Source: Pseudomonas faucium (GTDB lineage Bacteria; Pseudomonadota; Gammaproteobacteria; Pseudomonadales; Pseudomonadaceae). From it: DNA of 64,000 bases. The stretch lies in contig NZ_BQIP01000020.1 in assembly GCF_021602585.1 (NCBI RefSeq), positions 1-64,000 on the forward strand, read 5' to 3'. The notes beneath the pieces are model-generated. The model was not told the DNA's origin, did not search any database, and worked only from the letters and a program-made list of their open reading frames with translations. Within the stretch, counting starts at the first letter, position 1. Every line of letters starts with the position of its first letter. Made by a program: the position numbers and the translations under genes. This document shows positions 27,027 to 37,850 of the stretch, piece after piece.

Positions 27027-27710
27027 ATGGGCCCCAGCATTCTCGTTGCGCAGCACCTTAGCAAAGTGGTCCCCAGCGCGGAAGGCGACCTGACCATCCT
27101 TCACGCCCTCTCCCTCGACCTGGCCCAGGGCGACAGCCTGGCCATCGTCGGCGCCTCGGGCTCGGGCAAGTCGACCCTGCTGGGGCTGCTCGCAGGCCTG
27201 GACCGCCCCAGCGCCGGCAAGGTGATCCTCGCCGGCCACGACCTCGGCCCGCTGGACGAGGACCAGCGCGCCCGGGTGCGCGCCGAGCATGTCGGCTTCG
27301 TGTTCCAGTCGTTCCAGCTGCTCGACAGCCTCAATGCCCTGGAGAACGTCATGCTGCCCCTGGAGCTGGACGGCCGCCGCGATGCTCGCGAGCATGCCCG
27401 CACCTTGCTCGAGCGCGTGGGCCTGGGCAAACGCCTGACGCATACCCCGCGCCAGCTGTCCGGCGGTGAGCAGCAACGGGTGGCGATCGCCCGCGCATTC
27501 GCCGCGCAACCTGCCGTCTTGTTCGCCGACGAACCCACCGGCAACCTCGACAGCCACACCGGCGAGCGCATCAGCGACCTGCTGTTCGAGTTGAACAAGG
27601 AGCACGGCACCACCCTGGTGCTGGTGACCCACGACGAACGCCTGGCCCGCCGCTGCCGGCGCCAGATCCGCCTGGATGCGGGCCGCCTGGTGGCGCCGGT
27701 GGAGGCCTGA
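27027..27710 (+). CDS. ybbA: ABC transporter ATP-binding protein, LolD/YbbA type
   Basis: A 227-residue ATPase of the MacB/LolD branch. Walker A is GASGSGKSTLL, the signature is LSGGEQQRVAIARAFA, and Walker B is VLFADEPTGNLDS. Its stop overlaps the start of the FtsX-type permease (ATGA-type overlap at 27707-27711). With the permease it forms a type VII (mechanotransmission) ABC system. The substrate is unknown in E. coli as well; proximity to the esterase tesA suggests a lipid- or envelope-related task. Confidence 0.92.
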   Translation: MGPSILVAQHLSKVVPSAEGDLTILHALSLDLAQGDSLAIVGASGSGKSTLLGLLAGLDRPSAGKVILAGHDLGPLDEDQRARVRAEHVGFVFQSFQLLDSLNALENVMLPLELDGRRDAREHARTLLERVGLGKRLTHTPRQLSGGEQQRVAIARAFAAQPAVLFADEPTGNLDSHTGERISDLLFELNKEHGTTLVLVTHDERLARRCRRQIRLDAGRLVAPVEA

Positions 27711-30217
27711 TGAAACACATGCCGCTGCCCCGTCTTTGTGGCCTGGCCCTGCGCCAGTTGCTGCGCGACATCCGTGCCAGCGAGGTACGGGTATTGTTCT
27801 TCGCCCTGCTGGTGGCCGTTGCCGCCAGCACCGCCATCGGCTATTTCGGTGCCCGCCTCAATGGCGCCATGCAACTGCGTGCCAGTGAGTTTCTGGGCGC
27901 TGACCTGGCGCTGCAAGGCAGCGCGCCGGCCCGCGCCGAACAGATCGAAGCCGGCACCGCGCTGGGGCTGCGCCACGCCCAGGTGGTGGAGTTCACCAGC
28001 GTGGTGGGTGGCGATGCCGGCATACAGCTGTCGAGCATCAAGGCCGCCGATGGCGCCTACCCGTTGCGCGGGCAGGTTCGCAGCGCCGCCGCGCCCTATG
28101 CCGAGGAAACCCCCGGCGGCGGCCCGGCGCCAGGCGAGGCCTGGGTCGAGCCACGCCTGCTGGCGGCCCTGGGGCTGAAAGTGGGCGACAGCATCGATGT
28201 CGGCATGAAGACCCTGCGCATGAGCCGCGTGCTGACCTATGAGCCGGACCGCGCCAACAACTTCTACAGCCTGACCCCACGGGTGATGATGAACCTTGCC
28301 GACCTGCAGGCGACCGGGGTCATCCAGCCCGGCAGCCGGGTCAGCTACCGCGACCTGTGGCGCGGCGACAGCGAGGCCCTGGCGCAATACCGCCAGGCGC
28401 TGACCAACAACCTTGCCGCCAGCCAGCGCCTGCTCGACACCCGTGACGGCAACCGCCAGATCGGCGGGGCATTGGGCAAGGCCGAGCGCTACCTGAACAT
28501 GGCCAGCCTGGTGGCGGTGCTGCTGGCCGGTGTTGCCGTGGCCTTGTCGGCCAGCCGCTACGCCGCGCGGCGCCTGGATGCCAGTGCATTGCTGCGCTGC
28601 CTGGGCCTCTCGCGCCATCAGGCGCTGGGGCTGTATTGCCTGCAACTGGCCATGCTCGGCCTGGCCGCCGCACTGGCGGGCGCCGTGCTCGGCTGGCTGG
28701 CGCAACTGGGCCTGTTCCGCCTGCTCCAGGGCCTGCTGCCCAATGAAGTGCCGCCCGCCGGCATCGTCCCGGCGTTGGCCGGCATCGCCACCGGCCTGGT
28801 CGCCCTCGCCGGCTTCGCCCTGCCGCCGATCGCCGCGCTGGGCCAGGTGCCGCCGCTGCGGGTGCTGCGCCGCGACTTGCTGCCGGTGCCGCCAAGCAGT
28901 TGGCTGGTCTATGGCGCCGCGTTGTTCGCGCTCGGGCTGATCATGTGGCGCCTGAGCCTCGACCTGCTGCTGACCTTCGCCCTGCTCGGCGGCGGCCTGC
29001 TCGCCGCCCTGTTGCTGGGCGGCCTGCTCCTGCTCGGCCTGCGCAGCCTGCGTCGGCTGCTGGCAGGCGCGCCGCTGACCTGGCGCCTGGGCCTCGGTCA
29101 ACTGCTGCGCCACCCCATGGCGGCGGCCGGCCAGGCCCTGGCCTTCGGCCTGATTCTGCTGGCCATGGCGCTGGTGGCGCTGTTGCGCGCCGAACTGCTC
29201 GACACCTGGCAGGCGCAATTGCCCAAGGACGCCCCCAACCATTTCGCCCTGAACATCCTGCCCGACGACCGCCAGGCCTTTGCCCAGCGCCTGCATGAAG
29301 TGAATGCGGCCTCGGCGCCGCTGTACCCGGTGACGCCTGGCAGGCTTACCCAGATCAACGACCAGCCAGTACAGCAACTGGTCAGCAAGGACTCGGCCGG
29401 CGAACGCGCCGTGCAACGCGACTTGAGCCTCACCTGGGCGGCCGACCTGCCCGCCGGCAATGCCCTGACGTCAGGCCAATGGTGGCAAGCGCTGCCCTCG
29501 GGTGATGACATCCCGGGCGTATCGGTTGAAGCCGAGCTGGCCACCAGCCTGAAGCTTGAGCTGGGTGACCTGCTGACGTTCGACATCGGCGGCGAACAAC
29601 GCCAGGCGCGGGTCAGCAGCCTGCGCAGCGTGCATTGGGACAGCTTCCAGCCCAACTTCTACATGATCTTCCAGCCCGGCACGCTGCAGGGCCTGCCGAC
29701 CACCTACCTCACCAGCTTCTACCTGGCACCCGGGCATGACCTGGACGTGGTGGCCCTGTCGCGGGCCTTCCCGGCGGTCACCATCCTGCAGGTCGATGCA
29801 CTGTTGGACCAGCTGCGCAGCATCCTCGCCCAGGTCACTCTGGCGGTCGAATACGTGCTGCTGTTCGTGCTGGCAGCGGGGCTGGCCGTGCTGTTCGCCG
29901 GGCTGCAGGCGACGCTGGACGAACGAATTCGCCAGGGCGCCTTGCTGCGCGCCCTTGGCGCGGCGCGGCCGTTGCTGGTGAAGGCCCGGCGTATCGAGTT
30001 CGGGCTGCTGGGGGCGGCCAGCGGTGCGCTGGCGGCGGTTGGCTGCGAGCTGATTACCCTGGTGCTGTACCGCTATGCATTCGACCTGCAGTGGAGCCCG
30101 CATCCTTGGCTGCTGGTGCTGCCGCTGGTCGGGGCGCTGCTGGTGGGTGGGGCCGGGGTGCTGGGGACGCGGCGAGCATTGAATGCCAGCCCGTTGACGG
30201 TGCTACGAGAAGGATGA
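27710..30217 (+). CDS. ybbP: ABC transporter permease, YbbP (FtsX-like)
   Basis: An 835-residue inner-membrane permease with two FtsX-like domains, about ten predicted TM segments and large periplasmic MacB_PCD-like regions. The first TM is near residue 25. A TM cluster lies at about 265-490 (for example LVAVLLAGVAVALSASRYAA) and the last FtsX domain at 710-835. It is translationally coupled to ybbA. GC-rich, Leu/Ala-heavy composition is as expected for such permeases. Named by synteny with E. coli tesA-ybbA-ybbP. Confidence 0.9.
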   Translation: MKHMPLPRLCGLALRQLLRDIRASEVRVLFFALLVAVAASTAIGYFGARLNGAMQLRASEFLGADLALQGSAPARAEQIEAGTALGLRHAQVVEFTSVVGGDAGIQLSSIKAADGAYPLRGQVRSAAAPYAEETPGGGPAPGEAWVEPRLLAALGLKVGDSIDVGMKTLRMSRVLTYEPDRANNFYSLTPRVMMNLADLQATGVIQPGSRVSYRDLWRGDSEALAQYRQALTNNLAASQRLLDTRDGNRQIGGALGKAERYLNMASLVAVLLAGVAVALSASRYAARRLDASALLRCLGLSRHQALGLYCLQLAMLGLAAALAGAVLGWLAQLGLFRLLQGLLPNEVPPAGIVPALAGIATGLVALAGFALPPIAALGQVPPLRVLRRDLLPVPPSSWLVYGAALFALGLIMWRLSLDLLLTFALLGGGLLAALLLGGLLLLGLRSLRRLLAGAPLTWRLGLGQLLRHPMAAAGQALAFGLILLAMALVALLRAELLDTWQAQLPKDAPNHFALNILPDDRQAFAQRLHEVNAASAPLYPVTPGRLTQINDQPVQQLVSKDSAGERAVQRDLSLTWAADLPAGNALTSGQWWQALPSGDDIPGVSVEAELATSLKLELGDLLTFDIGGEQRQARVSSLRSVHWDSFQPNFYMIFQPGTLQGLPTTYLTSFYLAPGHDLDVVALSRAFPAVTILQVDALLDQLRSILAQVTLAVEYVLLFVLAAGLAVLFAGLQATLDERIRQGALLRALGAARPLLVKARRIEFGLLGAASGALAAVGCELITLVLYRYAFDLQWSPHPWLLVLPLVGALLVGGAGVLGTRRALNASPLTVLREG

Positions 30218-30239
30218 GGCCCGGGCGAGCATCATCACT

Positions 30240-30713
30240 TCATTGCCCGTAGCTGATGCTGTTCACGTACCAAGTCGCTTCGCCGGTCGGCGTATGCACC
30301 AGCACCTCGTCGCCCTCCTCTTTCTTGAGCAGGGCGCGGGCCATGGGCGAATCGATCGAGATGTAGTCGTTGCGCCCGTAGATCTCGTCATAACCGACGA
30401 TGCGAAACTTCTTGGTTTCGCCCTCGTCATTCTCGATCTCGACCCAGGCACCGAAGAACACCCTGCCCTCCTGCTGCGGCGAGTAGGCCACCACCTTGAC
30501 GTCCTCGAGGCGCTTGCGCAGGTAACGCACGCGCCGGTCGATCTCGCGCAAGAGCTTCTTGTTGTACTGGTAGTCGGCATTCTCGCTGCGATCACCCAAC
30601 GAGGCTGCCCAGGCAACCTTCTGGGTGATTTCCGGGCGATACACCCGCCACAGATGGTCCAGCTCCTTCTTCAGAGCCTCGTGACCTTCCGTGGTGATGA
30701 TGTTGGTACTCAA
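30240..30713 (-). CDS. greB: Transcript cleavage factor GreB
   Basis: A 157-residue Gre factor that rescues backtracked RNA polymerase. The N-terminal coiled coil (about residues 1-75) carries the acidic tip in SLGDRSENADYQYNKK, and the C-terminal FKBP-like domain follows (PTGEATWYVNSISYGQ at the end). GreB rather than GreA is favoured by RRVRYLRKRLEDVKVV and by the basic patch. An 11-bp gap separates it from the small gene upstream on the same strand. Confidence 0.93.
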   Translation of the reverse strand: MSTNIITTEGHEALKKELDHLWRVYRPEITQKVAWAASLGDRSENADYQYNKKLLREIDRRVRYLRKRLEDVKVVAYSPQQEGRVFFGAWVEIENDEGETKKFRIVGYDEIYGRNDYISIDSPMARALLKKEEGDEVLVHTPTGEATWYVNSISYGQ

Positions 30714-30724
30714 CAGCGCGCTCC

Positions 30725-31033
30725 TCAGCGTCGGGTAATCAGGCCCTGGCGCGCGATGCGGGTGAGGTGGCCGATCACTTCGGCGGCGTCCTGCGCGGTA
30801 GGCGCCTGGATCACGGCCAGGTCGAAACGGTCGTTGCCGAACTGCTCCAGGTGGCAGGCGGTTTCGGCGAACTGGATCAGGAATGCACGGGCCTGGCCCT
30901 TGCGCCGGGAAAGGCCTTCAAGGTGCCGCAAAAGGGTGGGCTGATGTTGGCCGCCGAGCAGAATGCGCGGTGTGCGGGATGCCTGGGGGGCAGGCAATGG
31001 GCTCAGACAGACACTGGTACGTGGGCAACTCAT
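30725..31033 (-). CDS. Hypothetical protein upstream of greB
   Basis: A 102-residue protein with a plausible Shine-Dalgarno (GGAG, 9 bp before the ATG). It has a Cys-containing N-terminus (MSCPRTSVCLSPLP) and a C-terminal half reading FDLAVIQAPTAQDAAEVIGH. I do not recognise a family. The close spacing to greB (11 bp) argues that it is a real gene of the same transcript. Confidence 0.55.
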   Translation of the reverse strand: MSCPRTSVCLSPLPAPQASRTPRILLGGQHQPTLLRHLEGLSRRKGQARAFLIQFAETACHLEQFGNDRFDLAVIQAPTAQDAAEVIGHLTRIARQGLITRR

Positions 31034-31250
31034 GGAGTTTTTCTCCGCCTCGCGAATCCCGCTGGGCAGCGGTGGGAGGCGTCACCGAACCAGCGCTTTA
31101 GCGGTATTTCGGATGACCCGGTGCCGGGGCGGTCCTGCGCCCCGCAAGTAGCTGTTTAAATCGGCGCAGGCGGTATCCTAGAGCCTCGAGCGGCAAGCTG
31201 CAAGTAGACCTTGATCGCAGCCTGCCTGGCTGAGTGCGGAGCGGGCGAGG

Positions 31251-32693
31251 TCAGCGCTTGGCCACACGTTCGAGCCGCGCCCGTTCGCGGTTGAACGCCA
31301 GGAAGTACTTGTTCACGCTGTTGACGAAATTCACCGGCCCCATGCCTACCTGCTCCATGGCCACCCGCTCGGTCTGGAAGAACCACTGATTGCCATTGAG
31401 GCCGCGCTTGCGCGCCTCCACGCGCATGGCCTGGACCCGCTCCGGCCCCAAGTTATAGGCCGCCAGCACAAAGGCCATGCGCTCGCGCTCGTTGATCTTC
31501 GGGCTGGCGAAGAACTTGCGCCGGATCAGCGCCAAATAGCGCGCGCTGGCCTGGACATTGCCGTCGACCGTGCCGGTATTGCTGACCCCGACCCGCTGCG
31601 CCGCCGACGGCGTGATCTGCATCAGGCCATGGGCCCCGCCGCTGCCGCGGGCCTGGGTATCGAGGGTGGACTCCTTGAAGGCCAGCGCGGCAAGGTTGAG
31701 CCAATCGATCTGCTGCGCCTGGCCATGTTTTTGCAGCACCGGGCGCAACGCGGCCAGGCGCTGGCGGTCCTTGCTGGCCAGGGGGTTGTGCACGCGGTAC
31801 TGGCGCCGGTAGATGCGCTCGAACGCCGCATCCTGGTTCTCGGGGGCTCGGTAGCCCTTCAGGTAGCGGTCGACCGTCGCCAGCAACAGCGTCGCGTCAC
31901 GCCGCACGTACCAGCGCATGGCTTGCGGCGGGCCAAGCTGCAGCCGGCTGTCCAGGCGCAGGCGCGGCATGACCCGAGCCCAACGCTGGGCGATCGGGCG
32001 CTCGACGATGGTCAGCTTGTAGATACCGGCCTGGACCATCTCCAGCACATCCTCCACCGCCAGGGTCGAATCGACCCATTCGACCTTGATCGGCGGCCGC
32101 TTGCGCAATGCCAGCTGCTGGTTGAGCTGCTGGATCAGCGCGCCGGCAGCACTGGCGCTGGTCAGCGCCACGGTGCGCCCGGACAGCTGCTCGACGCGGG
32201 TGAAGCTGCGCTCGCCCTTGCGCCCGACCAGCCACAGCGGCACCTGGTCCAGCACCGGCGCGCTGCCCTCCACCGCCCCTACCCCGGCCGGGTCGAGCAG
32301 CTCACCCGGCGCGGCCAGGTCGCCTTCGCCACGCTGCAACGCACTCAGCAGCTGCTCCTTGGCCCGCGGGATGATTTCCAGGCGGATCTGCTGGCCATCG
32401 CTGGCTCGGGCGTTGAGGTAATGCTCGAGCCCGCGCAGGCGGTAGTATTCGATGCCCACCGGTTCGCCCTTGACCTCGCCGGAGCTGTTGCGGCTCTGGT
32501 TGACCAGCACGCGCAGCACCTTGCTGCTGCGAATCTGCTCCAGGTCGCGCACCTTACTCGCCGGCACATGCTGCTGGGGCCCAGGCAGGCGTGCGTAGGC
32601 CGGGCCGACAGCAGTCAGCCCCAGCATCAGCAGCAGGGTCAGCAAGGTTCGCAGCATGGGGGAACGTGTCCGAGGTCGGTGGGCGTTATCCAT
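31251..32693 (-). CDS. Lytic transglycosylase with SBP-3 domain (MltF-like)
   Basis: About 480 residues: a signal peptide, a solute-binding-protein (family 3) domain over roughly residues 45-270, and a C-terminal SLT lytic transglycosylase domain. The catalytic Glu lies in AALAFKESTLDTQARGSGGA followed by HGLMQITPSA, and the AYNLGPERV motif is present. It cleaves murein glycan strands to 1,6-anhydro products. The start is uncertain: the ATG at 32693 (MDNAHRPRTRSP) or the one at 32657 (MLRTLLTLLLMLGL), both followed by the same signal peptide. It is divergent from tatD. Confidence 0.85.
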   Translation of the reverse strand: MDNAHRPRTRSPMLRTLLTLLLMLGLTAVGPAYARLPGPQQHVPASKVRDLEQIRSSKVLRVLVNQSRNSSGEVKGEPVGIEYYRLRGLEHYLNARASDGQQIRLEIIPRAKEQLLSALQRGEGDLAAPGELLDPAGVGAVEGSAPVLDQVPLWLVGRKGERSFTRVEQLSGRTVALTSASAAGALIQQLNQQLALRKRPPIKVEWVDSTLAVEDVLEMVQAGIYKLTIVERPIAQRWARVMPRLRLDSRLQLGPPQAMRWYVRRDATLLLATVDRYLKGYRAPENQDAAFERIYRRQYRVHNPLASKDRQRLAALRPVLQKHGQAQQIDWLNLAALAFKESTLDTQARGSGGAHGLMQITPSAAQRVGVSNTGTVDGNVQASARYLALIRRKFFASPKINERERMAFVLAAYNLGPERVQAMRVEARKRGLNGNQWFFQTERVAMEQVGMGPVNFVNSVNKYFLAFNRERARLERVAKR

Positions 32694-32695
32694 AG

Positions 32696-33607
<912 letters not shown>

Positions 33608-33733
33608 GCGCGGGCATGATCGCACCCCGGCAAAAGCATTTGTTGATGCACATCAACGCTTCCCTGGCGAGAGCGGGCACAATGATGGCACCTTGCCAAT
33701 ATTGTTTCCGCTCAACTCAGAGAAGACCTACCC

Positions 33734-35212
33734 ATGGGTGCCTGGCTTAGCAATATTTCCCTGAAGTACAAATTCTGGGCCGTCAATGCAGTGGCCTTTG
33801 TCACCACCTTGCTGCTGGTGCTGTATGCCGTGCACCTGGAGCAGCGCGCCCGCGCCGACGCCGCGCAGGCTCAGGCGCAGGCCCAGGCCGAGCTGCTGTC
33901 GGCCTGGCCCGCCGGGCAACCCTTGCCCCAACAGGCCAACGTGATCGCCTGGCCAGCCGAGCAGGCCCCAAGCGTTGCCGGCGAACCGCTGGAAGCGTTG
34001 CGCAACGCCCAGGGCTGGGTGGCATTGCCCGCCGCCTGGATCCTTGGCGACAACCCGCTGCGCGGCGCCCAGGTACTGCGCCACGGCGAACAGCAGGTGG
34101 CCGTGCTGGCCCAGTCGCCGAGCCTGCGCCAGGTGTTCTTCGACCGCTTCAGCAACTATGCCGTGTGCGTGCTGATCCTGATGCTGGCCATGCTCTGCGC
34201 CTCGCAGTTGCTGATCCGCTTCCTGCTGAGCCAGCTCAACACGCTCAAGGATGTGATGCTGCGCGTGGAAAAGACCGGCGACCTGTCTGCCCGCGTGCCA
34301 CTGGCCAGCGGCGACGAAGTTGGCCAGATGGCCGGGGCCTTCAATGCCATGCAGCAGACCTACCACCGGGTGGTGGGCACCGTGGCGCGCACCGCCGGGC
34401 AACTGGATGCCGGCGCTGCGCGCCTGGCCGCGAGCATGAACGACGTGCGCCACGGCATGCTTGACCAGCAGAGCGAAACCGACCAGGCCGCCACCGCCAT
34501 CAACGAGATGTCGGCCACCGTGCACCATATCGCCCAGCATGCCGGCGCCACCCGCGACCTGTCGCAGACCGCCGATGACCTGGCCGGCAGCGGCAAGGAC
34601 GTGGTCGACCGGGTGCAGGACTCGATTGCCGGGCTGTCCAGCGGCGTGCAGCAGACTGCCGAGATGATTCGCCAGCTGGCCGAAGACAGCCAGAAGATCA
34701 ACGGCGTGGTCGGGGTGATCCACAGCATCGCCGAGCAGACCAACCTGCTGGCCCTGAACGCCGCCATCGAAGCGGCCCGCGCCGGCGACCTGGGCCGTGG
34801 CTTTGCCGTGGTGGCCGATGAGGTGCGCAACCTGGCCAAGCGCGTGCAAACCTCCACCGACGAAATCACCCACATGGTCGCCGACCTCCAGGCCGGCACC
34901 CGCGATGCAGTGGAATTCATGCAGGAAAGCTCGTACAAGGCCGACGACTGCGTGCGCCAAGCCCAGGAGGCCGGCGCGGCGCTGGCCGAGATCACCGGAG
35001 CCGTGGCGCAGATGCGTGAGAGCAACACGCAGATTGCCGTGGCCGCCGAGCAGCAGAGCCAGGTAGCCGAAGAAATGAACCGCGCGGTGGTGAGCATTCG
35101 CGACGTCACCGAACAGACCGTGCAGCAGACCGTCGGCTCGGCCACCACCAGCAACGAGCTGGCCGCCTTGGCGGGTGAGCTGAGCAAGGCCATAGGCCAA
35201 CTGAAGCTATAA
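33734..35212 (+). CDS. Methyl-accepting chemotaxis protein
   Basis: A 492-residue receptor. TM1 spans about residues 13-32, a small periplasmic domain of roughly 100 residues follows (30-135, Ala/Gln-rich at its start), and TM2 lies near 140-165. A HAMP domain follows (about 165-215), then the signalling domain with the invariant hairpin tip [20 protein letters not shown]. The periplasmic domain is short and not one of the large dCache or four-helix types I know, so the ligand is unknown. Methylation helices are Glu/Gln-rich. A single-gene unit. Confidence 0.92.
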   Translation: MGAWLSNISLKYKFWAVNAVAFVTTLLLVLYAVHLEQRARADAAQAQAQAQAELLSAWPAGQPLPQQANVIAWPAEQAPSVAGEPLEALRNAQGWVALPAAWILGDNPLRGAQVLRHGEQQVAVLAQSPSLRQVFFDRFSNYAVCVLILMLAMLCASQLLIRFLLSQLNTLKDVMLRVEKTGDLSARVPLASGDEVGQMAGAFNAMQQTYHRVVGTVARTAGQLDAGAARLAASMNDVRHGMLDQQSETDQAATAINEMSATVHHIAQHAGATRDLSQTADDLAGSGKDVVDRVQDSIAGLSSGVQQTAEMIRQLAEDSQKINGVVGVIHSIAEQTNLLALNAAIEAARAGDLGRGFAVVADEVRNLAKRVQTSTDEITHMVADLQAGTRDAVEFMQESSYKADDCVRQAQEAGAALAEITGAVAQMRESNTQIAVAAEQQSQVAEEMNRAVVSIRDVTEQTVQQTVGSATTSNELAALAGELSKAIGQLKL

Positions 35213-35287
35213 CCACCATAGCCAGCCTCGATTGGCTGGCTGTCCAGCGCAGCACTAAGCTTTGGGCATGACCGCGAGGAAATGCCC

Positions 35288-35656
35288 ATGAACAAACGAC
35301 TGCCCAATTTGCCCGCCTGGCAATGGCGCGGCTATCACCACAATCACCGCCACCCAACCAACCTGGTGCTGCACCTGATTGCGGTGCCGCTGTTCATCCT
35401 CGGCGCCTTGCTGGTGTTGTCTGGCCTGTTCGCCCTGGACCTGGGGCAGATCGCCGTCGGCGTCATCGCCTTGCTCGCCGGCTTGGGCATGCAGCGCCAG
35501 GGCCACCGCCTGGAGGCGCAGCAGCCGGAGCCGTTTGCCGACCGCAAGGATGCCATGCAGCGGCTGCTGACCGAGCAGTTCATCACCTTTCCGCGCTTCG
35601 TGCTCAGCGGCGCCTGGTTGAAAGCTTGGCGCGAACGGCACAAGCATCGGCATTGA
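35288..35656 (+). CDS. Mpo1-like (DUF962) membrane protein
   Basis: A 122-residue protein with the Mpo1-like pattern YHHNHRHPTNLVLHLIAVPL, two TM helices (about 27-45 and 50-68), then a conserved GHRLEAQQPEPF. In yeast, Mpo1 is an iron-dependent dioxygenase of 2-hydroxy fatty acids; the conserved His residues are kept here, but bacterial function is not shown. The ATG at 35288 was chosen over 35282, because GAGGA stands 6-10 bp before it. Confidence 0.75.
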   Translation: MNKRLPNLPAWQWRGYHHNHRHPTNLVLHLIAVPLFILGALLVLSGLFALDLGQIAVGVIALLAGLGMQRQGHRLEAQQPEPFADRKDAMQRLLTEQFITFPRFVLSGAWLKAWRERHKHRH

Positions 35657-35660
35657 AATC

Positions 35661-35732
35661 GATCGCCGGCAAGCCGGCTCCCACTCAGGCCTGAACTCGC
35701 GCCGAACCTGTGGGAGCCGGCTTGCCGGCGAT
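35661..35732. repeat. Inverted REP pair (family 1)
   Basis: Head-to-head copies of GATCGCCGGCAAGCCGGCTC and its complement between the convergent DUF962 and thioesterase genes. Confidence 0.86.
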
Positions 35733-35748
35733 GATGCCACCTCGCACA

Positions 35749-36546
35749 TCAGGCAAACACGGTAACCGTCTGCCGGCTCAATGCCAGCAACTCCCCTTGC
35801 GCAGTCCACAACGTCGCCGCAGCATGCCCGTAACCTTCCCGGGCATGCTCGGTCTCCACGCAATAGCGGCACCAGTCCAGGGTCGACAACGTCGCGACTG
35901 GCTGAATGAACTCGATGGTCCAGGTCAGTGTGCTGCCTGCCGCAGGTTGCTTGAGAAACGGCATCAGGCTGGGCGGCCAGGCGTCCACCAAGGCCAGCAG
36001 ATGAGCCTCGTTGACCTGCTCTTCGGCCACATCGCGCAAGCGCACCCACCCGCCCATCTGCCTGGACTGATTGCCGCTGAAGGGCAACCCACCGATGGCC
36101 CAGCGCAAGGCGACATGGCGCATGAACTCTGGCGTCACACCCTTGATGTAGGGTAGCTCCGGCGCAGCCTGATCCAGCGGTTTCATCGCCGGCGCCGGCA
36201 ATGCGGGCACCTCGACCACCGAAGGCCGCCCCGCGCCGAAATTGCCCTGCACCAGGGTCACCACCTGCCCGCCCTGCACAGCACGGCCGAGCAAGGTGCT
36301 GACCGCCTTGCCTTCGCGCAGCACCTCGACTTCGAAGTGGGTCGGCACGTCTGGCGCCGCCGGCGCAACGAAGCTGATCGCCAGGGAGCGCACGGGGCGG
36401 TTGTCGGAGAGTTTCTGGCGCATGGCCTGGAACACCATCGCGGCCATCAGGCCACCGAAGGCGGCGCGGCCCTGGGCCCAGGTCGCCGGGATGCAGACCC
36501 CGTCGGGGCTCGCCTGCACGGCGTCGAGCAATTCATTGAAATTCAT
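35749..36546 (-). CDS. Acyl-CoA thioesterase-like (double hotdog) protein
   Basis: A 265-residue protein with a TesB-like double-hotdog fold. It shows GRAAFGGLMAAMVFQAMRQK near the N-terminus and a C-terminal hotdog with LTWTIEFIQPV and the GYGHAAATLWTAQGELLA block. It is predicted to hydrolyse acyl-CoA thioesters; chain-length preference is unknown. It stands alone between the REP pair and the CHAD gene. Confidence 0.8.
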   Translation of the reverse strand: MNFNELLDAVQASPDGVCIPATWAQGRAAFGGLMAAMVFQAMRQKLSDNRPVRSLAISFVAPAAPDVPTHFEVEVLREGKAVSTLLGRAVQGGQVVTLVQGNFGAGRPSVVEVPALPAPAMKPLDQAAPELPYIKGVTPEFMRHVALRWAIGGLPFSGNQSRQMGGWVRLRDVAEEQVNEAHLLALVDAWPPSLMPFLKQPAAGSTLTWTIEFIQPVATLSTLDWCRYCVETEHAREGYGHAAATLWTAQGELLALSRQTVTVFA

Positions 36547-36623
36547 GGGCCGGCTCCTGCAGGCGGCAATGGATGTTCGCCCATACTAGCCAGCCATGCC
36601 TGCGGGATCAGCCCGCATATCGG

Positions 36624-37403
36624 TCATTTGCCGGGCTTGCGCCGCTTGAGTGCGGCCTGCAAGGCCTGCAGCGTGGCATCCGACTTGCGCTCGGCCTCGT
36701 GCAGCTCCTGCTCCCAATCAGCCTTGCACGGCGCCAGGTCGGCATGCTCGTCGGCCTGCAGCAGCCATTGCAGGCGGTCATGCCAGTTGCCCAGGTCGCC
36801 CTGGGCCTTCTTCAGCAAGCCCTGCAGCTTGCTCCCTGCGTGCTCGAGTTGCGGATAGGCCTGGTCGCCGTAGCGCACGCGCTTGATCAGCAAGCGCAAG
36901 CGATGACGGTCGTGGGCGGGGTCCTGCAAGGCCTCATCGAGCTTGCGCCACTGCTTGACCAGACGCTTGTCGACGCGCTTGCCCAACGACTTGGCCAGGC
37001 CCTCGCGCCCGGCGGCGCGCAGGAACAGCGGAAAGGCATCGAGGATGCCCAGCACCCGGCCCAGTTGAAGGCTTTTGGCCACGCTGGCAAAGGTTGCGGC
37101 GCGCCCTTGCAGGCGCCGCTGCCCCGGCTCGAGCAAACCACGCGCAATCAGCTCGCCGGCAAGCACCTCGCGATCGCGCAAGGGTGTGGTCAGGGTGCCG
37201 AGTGCCTTCGCCGCCGCCTCGAGCTGCTCGACGCCTGGCAACCCGCGCAGCGGACGCAGCAGGCTGCGCAGGCGCCGCACGCCGATGCGCAGGTCGTGCA
37301 GTGCCTCGCTGTCGGTATCGGCAGCCAGGCGCTCACGACAGGCCAGCAGGCGCACCTGCAAGGCCAGCACCTGGGCAACCACATGATCGAGCATGGCGGA
37401 CAT
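36624..37403 (-). CDS. CHAD domain-containing protein
   Basis: A 259-residue all-helical CHAD protein. The signature HDLRIGVRRLRSLLRPL lies near residues 36-52 and is repeated in weaker form later (RHRLRLLIKRVRYG). CHAD domains carry conserved His and basic residues, bind polyphosphate, and can sit on polyphosphate or storage granules. There is no CYTH domain fused to it. It follows the small lipoprotein gene by 14 bp on the same strand, so they are probably co-transcribed. Confidence 0.85.
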   Translation of the reverse strand: MSAMLDHVVAQVLALQVRLLACRERLAADTDSEALHDLRIGVRRLRSLLRPLRGLPGVEQLEAAAKALGTLTTPLRDREVLAGELIARGLLEPGQRRLQGRAATFASVAKSLQLGRVLGILDAFPLFLRAAGREGLAKSLGKRVDKRLVKQWRKLDEALQDPAHDRHRLRLLIKRVRYGDQAYPQLEHAGSKLQGLLKKAQGDLGNWHDRLQWLLQADEHADLAPCKADWEQELHEAERKSDATLQALQAALKRRKPGK

Positions 37404-37417
37404 ACGACGCTCCTCGG

Positions 37418-37696
37418 TCAGCGCCCGGCGCGCGACTCACGAATGTAGAAACGCGCCTTCTCGGCTTTGTTCGTGCAACCTTCGAAACCTTCGAACTGCT
37501 GCTGGGTCTTGGCCCCGGTCAGCAGCGACAACGCCTTGGAATAGCTGACGGTACCGGCAAAGCCCTCGGCCTTGGCCAGGTCGAGCTCCTTCCAGGCGGC
37601 ATCCAGCTGCGTCGCGCAGCTATCGCGGTAGGCCGTCTTGCCCGCACAGCCAGCCAGGGCCAGGGCAATCAGAGGAAGGGAAATCCAGGCTTTCAT
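37418..37696 (-). CDS. Small lipoprotein
   Basis: A 92-residue protein with a lipobox (LIALALAGCAG, Cys at residue 17). Two further Cys in the mature part (RDSCATQ, EGCTNK) could form a disulfide. The rest is helical and I do not recognise a family. The Asp at +2 is absent (Ala), so outer-membrane sorting is expected. It is upstream of the CHAD gene in the same direction. Confidence 0.7.
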   Translation of the reverse strand: MKAWISLPLIALALAGCAGKTAYRDSCATQLDAAWKELDLAKAEGFAGTVSYSKALSLLTGAKTQQQFEGFEGCTNKAEKARFYIRESRAGR

Positions 37697-37850
37697 CAGG
37701 GGTACCTCAATGGTTGGAGTAAAGTGGCTGTTCGACGCTCGGGCACCCGAAAAGTGCCGCTTCCGGCAGGCATTGCCTAGAGTCTACATTGAAGCACAGG
37801 CAACGCTCGGTGCATTGTAGGACCATGGTTGCACAGCCTAAGGATCGATC

